From assembly GCA_035235625.1 (NCBI GenBank), contig CP141146.1, positions 20,702,501 to 20,766,500 of the forward strand: DNA of 64,000 nt, read 5' to 3'. Numbering within the stretch: the first letter of the stretch is position 1; each line of letters starts with the position of its first letter. Origin of the DNA: Saururus chinensis (Eukaryota > Streptophyta > Magnoliopsida > Piperales > Saururaceae). Below the pieces are notes generated by a model, which was given only the letters and a program-made list of their open reading frames with translations, was not told the origin of the DNA and made no database searches. Of the stretch, positions 1 to 11,638 are shown piece after piece. The position numbers were made by a program, and so were the translations under genes.

Positions 1-33
1 ATTTTGAGCTTTTTCTAAGACTAAACCTTGTAG

Positions 34-534
34 TAATAGTTGATAGTTGAGAGGCAATAATAAGATTTATCGTAGCAAAGTGGATATAATACAACATTAT
101 AAGTGACAATATCTCCCTAAGTATTTACAATGAATGATCTTAATAAAATAAATAGATTAAATAAAAAATAAAGTAAATCTTAAACTCATGATTGTTGATT
201 ATCTCGACTATTGACTGTCAAGCATGAGTAAAAAGTTGTCATCGCCAGATAAAAAGATTCTCACTACCGGTGCGGTGAAGGTGGTCTCCAACACCATACA
301 TTATGACAGTTGACAATCAGAACATTCATATCTAACAATTGGCAGTCAAGATAGCTGAGAGGTGGCAGTCGACAAATACTTATTTAAAATTTACTTTATT
401 TTTTTATTTTATATATTAGTTTATAAATATAATATATTGTAAATACATAGGGAGATATTGTCACTCATAATGTTGTTTTATATCCCGTTTATTAGAATAA
501 ATCTAATAGTCGTCGATTGATTGTCAACTATTGA
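34..534. mobile_element. Foldback (MITE-like) inverted repeat upstream of FAR-A
   Basis: The arms are imperfect inverted repeats. Sequence 34-165 (arm core near 95-125, tgacaatatctccctaagta) matches the reverse complement of 430-534. An inner pair follows near 170-225 and 340-400, leaving a loop of roughly 100 bp. No coding potential is seen. Such a structure is typical of foldback or MITE elements. The family and the target-site duplication were not identified. The copy-B counterpart is at 42986-43478, so it predates the duplication. Confidence 0.6.
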
Positions 535-601
535 ATATGTTAGCATTAAAAAAACCTCAGAATCAAGGACTTGGTTTTGAGTAGTTAATATGTTTATGTG
601 T

Positions 602-1090
602 TCATTTTTTAAGATTTAAGTTTATAGAGAAAATAAATAAATTCTTAATAGCTTCACCAGCTAGTTTGTGAGTAGTCTTGTCATATTCCGAGGAGGAAGA
701 TGAGGCAACCAAGAAGGAAAAGGGAATGAGGATAAAGAGGAACAGAGGAGAGAGTGTAGGAGAAAGAGGAGGACGAGGAAAAGAAAATGTGAGGGAACAA
801 GAGGGAAGGAGGAGAAGGAACAGTGGAGGGGGAGGCAAAGGCAAAGTTAAATGAAGTGGAGTCGGTGATAACAAAGTCAATGGCAGAGGTAGTTGTAGAG
901 TTGAATCCAAAGCTGCTAAAAAAGAAAAGCAGTGGGTTGGTGAAGTTAAAATGAAGAAAATATGAAATATATATTTTAGGCAATTCCTACTATATGTGTA
1001 TAGGTTTATATGTACATCAGGCAATTTTGTGTATTATGGGGGAAATGTGAGATATTTTGTGTATTATATTACATTCAACGGTCATTTTGG
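602..1090. repeat. Dispersed repeat R1 in the FAR-A 5' flank
   Basis: This is a purine-rich tract (about 680-850) followed by an AT-rich tail. The tail from about 850 to 1090 reappears in reverse complement at 40398-40650, including the stretches caaaatggcc, tctcacattt and the following CCAACTCACT-type segment. The copy-B counterpart is 43560-44047. It therefore looks like a mobile-element remnant in the FAR upstream region. The open frames on its minus strand are low-complexity Ser/Pro/Leu-rich and are not credible genes. Confidence 0.55.
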
Positions 1091-1357
1091 TTAATTACTC
1101 ACTATCTTAAAATTGTCTTTTTGATTTAGAATAATGAATTCTGATTGAGTACTATACAAATTTCTCCAAGGATTGGTATAACGAAACAAGAGAGAGGCCA
1201 ACGAACAAATACTGTACTAAAATTCCCGAGTCCGTCTTTTTAATCAAATTGACCACGAGCTTACATCAACGCGGTGGGTCTCAGGGAAAAGTCCGACGCG
1301 TAAGCTAACGGTGCTGGAGAGCCATGTGAAAACCATTTACGTTCCTCGTACATTTTT

Positions 1358-1435
1358 CACGTGTTCATAAGCAGCTCATTACTGACTGCGGCCTTCAACA
1401 CTATAAATTGATGATCTGCACAAATGCTTTCATTG
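1358..1435 (+). promoter_or_regulatory. Putative FAR-A core promoter: G-box and TATA box
   Basis: A CACGTG G-box lies at 1358-1363 and a TATAAA box at 1402-1407, about 98 bp before the start codon. A transcription start near 1430-1435 would give a 5' leader of about 70 nt. Copy B has the same layout (G-box 44315-44320, TATAAA 44359-44364). G-boxes bind bZIP/bHLH factors in plants; use here is inferred. Confidence 0.6.
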
Positions 1436-1504
1436 CACTAGGTTCTCAAGCTAGCGAAGTTGGTCATTTTCAATTTCATTTCTTTGGGTTTTGCCTTTCG
1501 TCCA

Positions 1505-4500
1505 ATGGAATTCACATCCATGATTGAGTCACTCCAGCATAAAACCATTCTGGTTACTGGTTGTACTGGATACTTGGCAAAGAGTATTCACTTGAATCTC
1601 TTCTTTGGGTTCATTTTTCATTTCGAAACGAATGAAGAAGTGATGAATCTGGGTTTTTTCTTTCTGATGCAGTTTTTGTGGAGAAGCTACTCAGGACTGG
1701 TGTCAAGAGGGTTTTCCTTCTGCTAAGAGCAGTGGACACTGCTTCTGCCTCTCAAAGACTGCAAAATGACGTCTCTCTCTCCCTTTGCCTCTCTGTCTCA
1801 TATGTCTTTTCCCCTTTGCATATTTTTTAATTTTTGTTCGGTTGCCATATCCGCTGTTGATCTCAGATTCTGAGCAAAGAAGTTTTCGACGTTTTGAGAA
1901 GGAAACATGGAAAAGATTTTGATTCATTCGTCACTGCAAAAGTTACACTTGTTCCTGGGGATGTTTCTCATGCCGACTTGGGAGTCAATGACAACAAGCT
2001 TATGGAAGAGATGTGGGAAGAGATTGACGTTATCGTCCATGTAGCTGCCAACACCAAATTTGACGAGAGGTGAGGCATATTTGCTAATCAGAGTTACTCC
2101 CTGGGTTTGATAATAAGTTCAGAATTAGAAAATAAAAGTGAACTAAAATTAATTTATTTTGGTTTTCTAATTTACACACTTATTATAAGAAGGCGAGAGT
2201 ATTATATTAAAAGAAAAGTTAATATGAACATGGGTCCAAGAGCTATAGGACTGAGAGATACGATGGCACATCTCAAACAATCCGATGGCTAAGGGGTAAG
2301 AAATCTGCTTGCCCCTGAGTTATGTACACCGTCGGACCAAAATCCAACCACACATAGATCCCGGCCAGGCTCAACGGACATACATTGGCTTAGGCTCATT
2401 CAAACGGGACCCTTATATTAAAAATTGTTTTTTTAATAACAAAATAGGGCAATAATTCTGGGACAAAACGAGTAATTTTTATCAGTAACATTTATATGCA
2501 CTGAAAAATGTCTTAGTTTCTTAAAATGCAATTGTAGTGTGTTAAAATGTTAAATTGCAGGTATGATCACGCCATCGCTACAAATACAATGGGAGCAAAA
2601 CACCTGCTCGAATTTGCAAAGAAATGCTTGAAATTGAAGGTTCTGCTGCATGTTTCCACAGGTAATTCTCGCTGGCAATTGCTTTTCTTTGGTGATCGAT
2701 GAAGCCTACTAAGAGTTGATTGGTGCTCTTTGAATTGTTTTATTCTTATTTTATAATTTTCCATCCAAAATTGTGACATGCAATTTTTCTTTATGAGCTT
2801 CTCAGCATATGTAGCTGGGGAAAAGGCCGGACTCATTATGGAGAAGCCATTCACCATGGGTGAAACACTCAACGGAAGAAACGATCTGGACATTGAAGCG
2901 GAGAGGCAACTGGTGAAAGACAAGCTGATGGAGCTCCGTGCCAACAATGTTTCCGATAAAGATGAGAGACTTGCTATGAAAAATTTGGGGCTGGAAAGGT
3001 TTCATTTCATCCCCTTTTATTGCTTGAGGTCTTTATATCACATGCCTAGCTGGTAGAATACCAACTAAAAAGCCTTAAGAGTATATCGAGCCGTCAGATA
3101 GAATTCGACAATGTGCATTTAATAAGAAGGCCCTATGAGTAATGTTATGAGTAATGTGCACCATTCAAACTCGCCTGCCTTTGAGTAAAGTGTACCATCA
3201 AATTGAAATTCAATGGCCTGCAATGTCAAGTTCAAGCTGACGCGTATGAGCCCATGCTCATAATAATATGTTTTATTTTATAATTATATATAGTATTGTT
3301 TCCTTTGTTAATTTTGTTGTGGCTATTATTATTCTATTTTTCTTGTTGTTGTCTAAATTTTGTTTTTTTATTAAAAAAATAGAGCAAGACACTTTGGTTG
3401 GCCAAACACGTACGTCTTCACTAAGGCAATGGGTGAAATGCTTATTGAGCACAAAAAAGAAAATGTCCCACTTCTTGTTTTACGCCCAACGATGATCATA
3501 AGCACTTATGAGGAGCCATTCCCTGGTTGGATAGAAGGGACCAGGTAATATTTTTTGTCATTCCTTCAAGTTTATGTGCTCATTACAGGAATTTTAATAC
3601 AAACCATTTGTTTTTTGCTCTACTATATACATAAAATATTTAAATAATTAAGTGACGATTGGGGACCTTAGAATAAGCCTATAATAATACATAGTTACAT
3701 AGCATGGTCACCTCATAACAATATAGCCTGTCCAGCCTGTATATATTATGCTAACACCCCTACATACTAAGGTCACGGACTCTTGTCATAAACCAAGTTG
3801 GGAAAACATTTTCCTCTTCCCATATTTGTAGCACCTACAACTCATTCATCCCTCACCTTTCATATTGAAAAAGTGGAAACATTTCATATTATTTTCACCC
3901 CTTCACATCACATTTACTCACTGTTTCAATTGCAGAACTGTTGACATCATTTTGGATCGTTACGGAAAGGGAAAACTAAAGTTTTTAGTTGGTGATCCAA
4001 ACACAATTCTTGATTTTGTAAGTATTCTGGAAAAGGCTTGTGTATTATCTCCCTATTGGACAAGAACTCGTAGCTGCCTAAAAGTCTCCCAAACTATTAC
4101 AATAATCTATCTCTTCACTTATAAAAAAATTTCAATAATAATATAAGAGTCCCATTAGTATGTGCATGGTGAATGTGATTTGGGCATATCAGGGAAATTT
4201 TGTATAGTGTATGTTACTCACAAGGCAGGTGGGGTTGGGTCTACAAGCAAACACATCAATTACATGTTAACAATAATTACATGAATGTAGTAGAATGTGA
4301 TATGAGCAAAAATTACATATCTTAGTAAATATGGTCAATGCAACTCCAATCTACTTTATTGTAGCCATTCTCTACTCTTCCCGTAAGCTTACTTTTTTCT
4401 GTTGGTATCTTTTTCCATCCCAAACCAATTAAACTTTGCCCAGCTGAATAAAATTTTCATATATCAATCATTGACCAAAAACAAACTTTTTTATTGTTGT

Positions 4501-5524
4501 CCTTCATAAGTTTTCAGTCATAACGATGCAACTGATATCTGATCTCTTGCTACTTGATTTTCACAGATCCCTGGAGATATGGTTGTGAATGCCATGCTTG
4601 CTATGATACTCACAAATTACAATCAGTCATCACAATTTGTCTATCACATGGGCTCATCTCTTAGAAATCCTATCAAATACTCGTTCGTTCAGGATTGTGC
4701 ATTCAAATACTTCTCCACCTGCCCTTGCATTGCCAAGGATAACACTGCCATTGACGTCCGTAGGTGTAGGACCTTCCACACAATGTCGAGCTTTCGCCAA
4801 TTTATGACTCTACGTTATAGGATACCACTTGAGGTAATTTTGGCAATGACTAATTGATGCTGAAAGTATGTGTTTTTCATTGACGTGATGAATGCACATG
4901 CTTATATGAGGAAGCATTTTGGCCCTCCAACCAAAATATCCTCCATGAGGTAGTAGCTGTCAATCATGAGGATCAATTATGCACCCACTACACATCTTGA
5001 ATTCTCATGATCAAGTTGCTCCTATTCCTAAAGAATATCCGGGCAGAGATCTTCAAAAATGGCCATAAGGATTTGATATGTGTATCTTGCCTTTTCTATC
5101 CCATGTTTGTCAAGACTAAGTAGATGATGTCCTCTGCAGGGATTGCGCATAGCTAATGCAGCAGGTGCCTTTCATCAGAAGACATACAATGCCCTGAATA
5201 GAATGTACCACTCTGTTATGCTTCTCTTTAATCTCTACCGGCCTTATATTTTCTTCAAAGGAAGGTAAAATTTCATACAACTTACAACCAATTGTGTATG
5301 CAAAACTTTTAATTCAAAGCAAGTGAAACATCATGACTTTCATCATCCTAATATTTTCTATCGGCAGATTTGATGATGTCAACATGCAAAAGTTGAGGAT
5401 TTCCACAAAAAATAATGCCAAGGAATTGGAGAAGCTGAATTTTGATCCTAAATGCATTAATTGGGAAGAGTACTTCATGAATGTTCATATTCCGGGTCTA
5501 GTCAGGCACACATTCAATGTGTAA
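1505..5524 (+). CDS. FAR: Alcohol-forming fatty acyl-CoA reductase, copy A (10 exons)
   Basis: This is a predicted 488-aa enzyme that reduces long-chain fatty acyl-CoA to a primary alcohol with NADPH, as used in wax, suberin or sporopollenin synthesis. Exons: 1505-1583, 1673-1770, 1867-2069, 2561-2661, 2806-2998, 3383-3544, 3936-4017, 4567-4833, 5140-5264, 5368-5524. All introns are GT-AG and the phases join without a stop. Residues 18-25 give the Rossmann motif TGCTGYLA. Tyr235-Lys239 (YVFTK) is the YxxxK active site, and [13 protein letters not shown] and HMGSSLRNP are family hallmarks. The NAD_binding_4-like domain spans about 14-310 and the FAR_C domain about 390-485. There is no long N-terminal extension, so it is unlike the plastid FAR2/MS2 type and more like the ER-type FARs (inference). 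The ATG at 1505 was chosen because it opens the family-typical N-terminus. A 7-kb retroelement begins 268 bp after the stop. Confidence 0.93.
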
Positions 5525-5787
5525 AATTACATACTACAAGGTTTATGATTTCAACAAGAAAAGGGAAGCTACTATGATCCCACATATTTGTACTCTTTAG
5601 CAAAATTTCTTTATTGTAAAATCTTTTTCGCAAATGTATTGTATTCATGTAGAAATTGTGTAAGTGGATGATCTTAACAAGATAAATCCCTATGAAATTT
5701 ATTAAATCCTTATGTGTGAAATGTAGCAGATCATTTTCCTATTGAAAATTGGAATATGCTGGTGTTACACAAAAAAAATTGTCCTTG
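5525..5787 (+). other. FAR-A 3' flank / probable 3' UTR
   Basis: This AT-rich stretch lies between the FAR-A stop and the LTR element. It is colinear with 48425-48685 in copy B. No canonical AATAAA is evident; near matches such as agataaatcc occur around 5680. Whether polyadenylation occurs before the retroelement cannot be told from sequence. Confidence 0.4.
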
Positions 5788-5792
5788 CTTAT

Positions 5793-6966
5793 TGATCGTT
5801 TATAATTAAACCCTTTGCAAGTGTACAAGGTAATTGTACTAGGATGAGTATTTAAGGGTTGTCGAACCTCAGGGACGGATGAATAATTACTAAATATAAA
5901 AAGGAATTTACTGATTTAAAAGTAAAACAACTTAAACTTTAATTAAGTAAAGGAAAAGAAAACAACTAGTTTAAAAACAAGAGATTAATGTGATAGATTT
6001 TACTTAGGAAATCGAATCCACTATAGAACCATAACAATTCCTTAACTTTTAATCTAAATCTAGTGTGAATATGAACAAGTATTCTCAGCTACAAGCTAGA
6101 ATTACTTCAGAAAGAATCATTAATTAATTTCCATGGCATGAACTATCTTCGACAATAGCACGAATCATCTACACTAAATAGCTATAGGCATGACCCGTCT
6201 AATCTTAGTATAACTCATCCAAGTCCTTAATTATCTGAACATTAAAACTATTGTATGACCATCTCATCCAAATCACAGAAATTAGAATTGATGCAAATAT
6301 CAAAACCACATCAATCTATCATCTACAAGACAATAAATCAACATAGAATTGAATAAACATTAAAAAGCTCTTCCATTAAAAAGGAAATCCTTATCATACA
6401 ATTGTCATAATTCACAATTGAGATCTAAATTAAAAAGAAAAGAAATTGAAACTTATCTATAGATTCATCAACTCCTAAGTAAAAGAATAGTTTAGCCTTC
6501 CATGGTAGAAGAAAGTAATTGAATCTCCATTAAAAGCTTTGGCTTCTTCTCCATCTTCTTCTTCCTTCTTCTCTTCAGAAAATCTACTTGTTCTCCCTTA
6601 ATTTCGTGCCAAATAAGTCTTTATATAGGCATTAGATCCGTAAGAAAAGAGTTGGATATGAGAAGGACTCAAAATTGGGTGGAATAAGGAATCTGCGCGT
6701 TATGCCGATCGATCGCCCTGCATGCCCGTTCGAACGCTTGAACTGAATTTTCTTAAAAATCACGTGTAACCGATCGATCGGTAAGTGACCCCGTTCGATC
6801 GCCAATGAAGAATCTGCAAAATAAGCCAATTTAATTCAAAACACCATGGAAGCTTTTTCTAACCTAATTAAATTTAATATTTAATAATTTAACCTATATT
6901 AACACTTAAATGAGACTAGAAAATAGAATAATTAAGGGTAAAATAACGCATAAATTATACTTATCA
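5793..6966 (-). repeat. 3' LTR of the Athila-like element
   Basis: This LTR runs TG to CA and is 1,174 bp, the same length as its partner at 11639-12812. On the minus strand it is the 3' LTR. A TATATAAA box (minus strand) is at 6620-6627, matching 12466-12473 in the other LTR. The only difference seen between the two is at 6269. Confidence 0.95.
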
Positions 6967-8782
6967 AATACCCCCAAACCTATATTTTGCTAGTCCTCAA
7001 GCAAAACAAAACAAAACAAAACAACTAATCTAGAAAAATAAATAAATGAAAGCCACTTTCGTAGGGAATCACGATTGCATTTAGCGTATGCAACAAGCCT
7101 TTAAACCCCTAGGTGTCCCTAGTTGGACGAGTTGTGTCTCGTGAGGGTTTGCAGCAATGATACCCACAAACATCTAAACTTAAAAAATAAATAAAACAAA
7201 ACAAGAAAACAAAAATTCCAAAAACAATCTTCTCTTAAAAACACAACTATTTTTAAAAAGAACCAACCACAAATACTTGACACAAGTAAATAATATCGAT
7301 CTGATCACTTTCAAGTAAGGAATCATCCATTCCATAACCTCATCATAGAACTAATTGTGCAACTACATATATACATTTCGAAAACATAAAGTGTAGAAAC
7401 TTTATAGTCATACAATTTCAGTCTCTATTAACAAGCATATCTTATGTGACCCATTAACCAAGCTAATTAAAATTCACTAACTCAAAAATATAACAATGAC
7501 AATATTTCATCTTTAACATCTCATAATAAACCCTCATGTAATAGCCATCAAATTTAAATTAAATTCAGGGAATAAGATCATAATATACCTCAAAATATGA
7601 CTTGTGCAATACTTAGTTCTATTAAGCTTTCTAAATAGTCCATGTAACAAGCGTTAGGCCAGTGTCCCTAATCCAGTTGGCTCAAGGCACTAGGTGTTGA
7701 AACACCCCTCAGACTTAATAACTCGAACTATAAAGGCTACAGAACCAAGTAAGTCATAAAAGAATTTATCTCAACTTTTCACCTTTTGACGCGATCCCTC
7801 ATACTTGCCTAGGCACAAGGTCCGGTTACTCAGTAAAAAGAGAAACAAACCTTCACTTTTTTTTTTTTTTTCAATCAATCTATTTTTTTTTTTCTTTTTT
7901 TTTTTTCAACTTTTTTTTTTCATAAACTTTTTTTTTCATTCTTTTTTTTCATCACACACTTATCCCTTTTTTTTTTTCAAATAATAGCCAAACATAAGGA
8001 TCTATCATAAAACATTAAAAATTACTCAATTGTCAAGTTTTCAAAAAATATGCTTAGTTAAAGATATCCCACTAAGATTACAAGTAATAAATCATAAAAT
8101 TGTACTCCTACAAGTTTCAAGTGTGTGAAATGTGATTTAAAAATATAAGCACAATTATCCAAGATAAAGAATATAAAATAGAAATTACTCACTTAATCAT
8201 TTTCATCACTTAATTAATTACTTGAACTTTCTTCATGAAATTGATCTCTTTAAAAACAGACATATGTTTTTAAAAGAAAATAAACAATAAAAACACATAA
8301 AAGAAAAAAAAATAAAAGAAAATCGAAAAAAATACTCTAAAACATCCTAAAAGAAAAATAAGAAAGAAAAATATCTTTCTATACCCCCAAACCTAAACTG
8401 AACATTGTCCTCAATGTAAAAGAAAATATATACTATAATGACAAGAATAAGTAAGAGAGGAAAAGAAAGATATCACCTGAAAGCATAACTAATCCACTAA
8501 TCTGAAAATGAAGTACATAGGATTGAGAAAACATGAGAAACATACATATCAAGAGCAATTTCCCAAACCTTAAATATCAAGCTCCCAGAAAAGAGATAAC
8601 AACAAAAACTATAATGAGAAAAGAAAATAAAAGCGGAGAAAAATAAGTAAATAAAACCTAAATAAACCAAAGAAGATAAACAAAAGGTAGGAAAAGAAAT
8701 ATATCAAAAACATGGGTTGCCTCCCAAGAAGCGCTAAGTTTATTGTCTTCAGCCAGACAATGTGCCAACAGTCTCAAATATA
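6967..8782 (-). other. Non-coding 3' internal region of the Athila-like element, with PPTs
   Basis: This is 1.8 kb without a credible gene. The polypurine tract beside the 3' LTR is at 6967-6982 (minus strand aggtttgggggtatt). A near copy (ggtttgggggta) occurs at about 8384-8396 inside the element. A homopolymer-rich block (T on +, A on the element strand) spans about 7857-7975. The stretch near 8710-8760, just after the protease frame, contains gcgcttcttgggaggcaacc on the minus strand. In full-length plant gypsy elements this sequence typically follows pol (recalled family knowledge), which suggests pol was deleted cleanly. Confidence 0.65.
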
Positions 8783-10771
8783 TCAAGGTGGTTGGTAGAT
8801 ATTGGCATTGGCTCTTCTCTTAAGTCTCCAAAATGATGGTTCAAAACAATTAGAAGGCACAACTTGATTATGGGCTGATGCTACAAAAGATGGACCTGTA
8901 TCATAAGCATCAAATCTAAAATTGTCTACCATAAAACATTCAGCATTAGAATTCACAGGTAAATTATTAGATACATCAAAAATATTTAGGTGCACTTTCA
9001 TGTTCCCAAAGGTCATCTCCATTACCCCCGTCCTACAATTTATGCATGCATTAGCTGTGGCAAGGAAAGGGCGACCTAGAATGATAGGAATCTGATGTGT
9101 GGAGTTAGCACCGGTTTCCATATCTAAAACAATAAAATCAACAGGGAAAAAGAACCGGTCAACTTTCACTAAAACATCCTCAATTACTCCCCTAGGTTTA
9201 CGCACAGAATGGTCAGCTAGCTGTAAGGTAATTGGTGTAGGCTGCAATTCACCTAACCCCAATTGTTCATACACCGAGTAAGGGAGTAGATTAACACTCG
9301 CACCAAGGTCAAGGAGGGCTCTATGAATTGAGTGATCGCCTATGACACAAGAAATAGTGGGCACTCCAGGGTCCTTATACTTAGGTGGGGTGTCAAACTT
9401 CAAAAGAGAGCTAACTTGCTCGGTGAGAAAGACCTTCTTAGACACATGGGTCTTAGATTTACGCTTTTGAGTACATAGGTCTTTAAGGAACTTAGCATAA
9501 GCAGGGACTTGCTTAATGGCATCTAAGAGGGGTAGATTAATTTTGACTTGTTTAAAAGTCTCAAGAATATCATCCATCTTAGATGTGTTCTTCCGAAATG
9601 TTGGGGCCATGTCAAGACACTGAGGAAAAGGTGCCCTAGGGATGTAAGATCCCTCTGAAGTGGTCTTAGGCTGTGGCTCTGAGGAAGAGGAAGGAGATAC
9701 AAACTCCTTCTCATGTGGTGCACTAACTTTTACTTGAGGCTCATTAGGGGCTGAATTATCTAACCTTTCATTTGTAGTACCTAAGGACTCCTCTCCAACT
9801 TGATTATCAATGTGTCGACCACTCCTAAGGGTAGCTATGGACTGAACTTGTTCATTAGAGGAAGGGACTATCTCTACTCCACATTGACCTTTAGGATTTT
9901 GTTGGGGCTGACTCGGCAATGTTCCTGTCTCTCTCTTATTTATAGCATTGGCTAGTTGTCCAATTTGAGCTTCTAACTTTGCTATAGATTGTGTGTGTGA
10001 GTGAAGGAGTTGGGATTGAGATTGAATGCCTTGGAGGGCACTCAAAACCTTTTCTTCAAAGCTTGGACTTCTATTGGGTTGGACATATGGATGTTGGACT
10101 TGAGGTTGGTGGATATGGGCTGGTGGGACTTGGAATGGTTGCCTAGGAACTTGGTTACCCATAACCCCTTGGTTTTGTGCCCGCCAGGAAAAGTTAGGAT
10201 GATTCCTCCACCCAGGGTTATATGTGTTTGAAAATGGATTATTTTCAGCCCTAGGGAAGGATTGGATAGCATTTACATGGTCTTGGACAAGCTCAGGAAA
10301 TTGAGAGGCAGAGGGGCACTCCATAATAGTATGGGCTGGGCTAAGGCATATTGTGCATGCATCTTGAGTAAAGGGAGTGGGCTGATGTGTTGAAGTCATA
10401 AGGAGGTCAAGCTTCCTACTTAAAGTATCAACTTTAGAGGAGATGTCTAATGGATTTTTAACTTCATACAAGCCACCCCTAGAGGGGGCATTGTTTAAGG
10501 TAGATAGGCCACTCTCATTTCTATTCAATGCAGCATGTTGAAGAGAATTTTCACTCAAGTCCTCAAAAAGTTTCCACGCCTCATTTTCATTTTTTAGTAA
10601 AAAGGTACCCCCACAACTTGCATCAACAAGATGACGGTTTTGTTCAGTAAGACCCTCATAAAAACGTTGCACTAATTGCCACTTAGGGACAGCATGATGA
10701 GGACACCTCCTAAGAAGGTCCTTAAGTCTATCCCAACTCTCATGGAACTGCTCAAAGGGGAAGTTGGGCAA
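8783..10771 (-). CDS. Gag C-terminal half and aspartic protease of the Athila-like element
   Basis: A 662-codon open frame on the minus strand. It begins with the gag motif FHESWDRLKDLLRRCPHH (residues about 9-26). It continues through a CX2CX4HX4C zinc knuckle (CTICLSPAHTIMEC, about residue 138) and a long Gln/Pro-rich linker. It then carries a retropepsin-like domain with LLDLGASVNLLP (Asp488) and ILGRPFLATANA (about residue 564). DLGA rather than DTGA/DSGA is usual in this clade, so it is not read as a defect. The frame overlaps the upstream gag frame and lies +1 relative to it (see 10752-10771), so it may need a frameshift for expression. It ends just after the protease with no reverse transcriptase. 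Confidence 0.85.
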   Translation of the reverse strand: MPNFPFEQFHESWDRLKDLLRRCPHHAVPKWQLVQRFYEGLTEQNRHLVDASCGGTFLLKNENEAWKLFEDLSENSLQHAALNRNESGLSTLNNAPSRGGLYEVKNPLDISSKVDTLSRKLDLLMTSTHQPTPFTQDACTICLSPAHTIMECPSASQFPELVQDHVNAIQSFPRAENNPFSNTYNPGWRNHPNFSWRAQNQGVMGNQVPRQPFQVPPAHIHQPQVQHPYVQPNRSPSFEEKVLSALQGIQSQSQLLHSHTQSIAKLEAQIGQLANAINKRETGTLPSQPQQNPKGQCGVEIVPSSNEQVQSIATLRSGRHIDNQVGEESLGTTNERLDNSAPNEPQVKVSAPHEKEFVSPSSSSEPQPKTTSEGSYIPRAPFPQCLDMAPTFRKNTSKMDDILETFKQVKINLPLLDAIKQVPAYAKFLKDLCTQKRKSKTHVSKKVFLTEQVSSLLKFDTPPKYKDPGVPTISCVIGDHSIHRALLDLGASVNLLPYSVYEQLGLGELQPTPITLQLADHSVRKPRGVIEDVLVKVDRFFFPVDFIVLDMETGANSTHQIPIILGRPFLATANACINCRTGVMEMTFGNMKVHLNIFDVSNNLPVNSNAECFMVDNFRFDAYDTGPSFVASAHNQVVPSNCFEPSFWRLKRRANANIYQPP

Positions 10772-11336
10772 AGGTGGTTATGGCCTTTCTCATTTGGTTG
10801 GTCTTACCTATGGGGAAGTACTTTTTAAGGAATTCTTGTTGCATTTGGGTCCAAGTTGTGATAGTGTTTGGCTCTAAAGAGTGAAGCCATTCCTTAGCCT
10901 TATCTTTCAATGTGAAAGGGAAAAGGCGAAGTTTAACAGCTTCATCGGTTAAATTTGAGAGCTTAAAAGTTGTGCATATTTCTAAGAAGTCATCTAGGTG
11001 CCTATACGGGTTTTCATTATTAAGTCCATAAAAAGATGGAAGCATTTGAATGACATTGGGCTTAATTTCATAATTTTGTGCAGCAACCGCTGGCAACCTA
11101 ATGCATGAAGGGGAGGTGTACTCATTAGGAATGTAATACTCCCTTAGAGCTTTAAGTGGTGCATCTAACTGATGTTCAACCATGATGATGGTAGAGGTAG
11201 TGTGGGTGGAAGAATTGGTGGGAGAGTTAGGGGGTGTAGGGATGTAGGTCGAGGGCAACTCAACTCTCCTAGATGTCCGCTCAGGCTCAGGGTCAAATGG
11301 CACTAATCGGGGGAGTAAGGAGCGACGACCACGCAT
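10752..11336 (-). CDS. Gag N-terminal half of the Athila-like element
   Basis: A minus-strand frame of 194 codons from the ATG at 11336 (start MRGRRSLLPRL) to the TGA at 10752-10754. It contains the Retrotrans_gag-type core: FYGLNNENPYRHLDDFLEIC, then LRLFPFTLKDKAKEWLHSL and FLKKYFP. The capsid domain is cut by the stop, and its continuation lies in the +1 frame (8783-10771). GTG codons further upstream are open in frame, but this ATG matches the family. The product would form the virus-like particle core. Confidence 0.8.
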   Translation of the reverse strand: MRGRRSLLPRLVPFDPEPERTSRRVELPSTYIPTPPNSPTNSSTHTTSTIIMVEHQLDAPLKALREYYIPNEYTSPSCIRLPAVAAQNYEIKPNVIQMLPSFYGLNNENPYRHLDDFLEICTTFKLSNLTDEAVKLRLFPFTLKDKAKEWLHSLEPNTITTWTQMQQEFLKKYFPIGKTNQMRKAITTFAQLPL

Positions 11337-11614
11337 ACACAACAAACACACCACACAATTTAAAGTATAAAAAGAGAAAGATGAAGCAAAAATAACTAAG
11401 GAAAAAGAATAAAAAGGGAAAAAGGATCTTGCAAACCGAAGAGAAGCTTGTCAATGTCCACTTGTGGCCACAAGTGTAGAGAACACCTTCAACTCAACCT
11501 ACAAGATAAAATTAAAAGAAGGTAAGAAACTAAGAATTAAACTAAAAAATAAGTAAACTGAAACTAAAGTATCTAGAATTATCCTAAAGCTAATTTAGTA
11601 ACAAATCAACACCG

Positions 11615-11632
11615 TCCCCGGCAACGGCGCCA
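11615..11632 (-). other. Primer-binding site complementary to tRNA-Asp
   Basis: The + strand tccccggcaacggcgcca equals the 3' end of plant tRNA-Asp(GTC) including CCA (recalled sequence). It sits 6 bp inside the 5' LTR (11639-12812) on the minus-strand element. This identifies which LTR is 5' and supports Athila affiliation. Confidence 0.85.
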
Positions 11633-11638
11633 AAAACT

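Noticed and set aside
602..1024. Minus-strand Pro/Ser/Leu-rich frame upstream of FAR-A (and 43580-43981 in B)
   Set aside because: Low-complexity purine-rich repeat R1, with a dispersed copy elsewhere and no gene structure.
9270..9330. DLGA in place of DTGA/DSGA in the protease of the Athila-like element as a loss of activity
   Set aside because: Athila-clade proteases are known with DLGA, so it is not evidence of damage.
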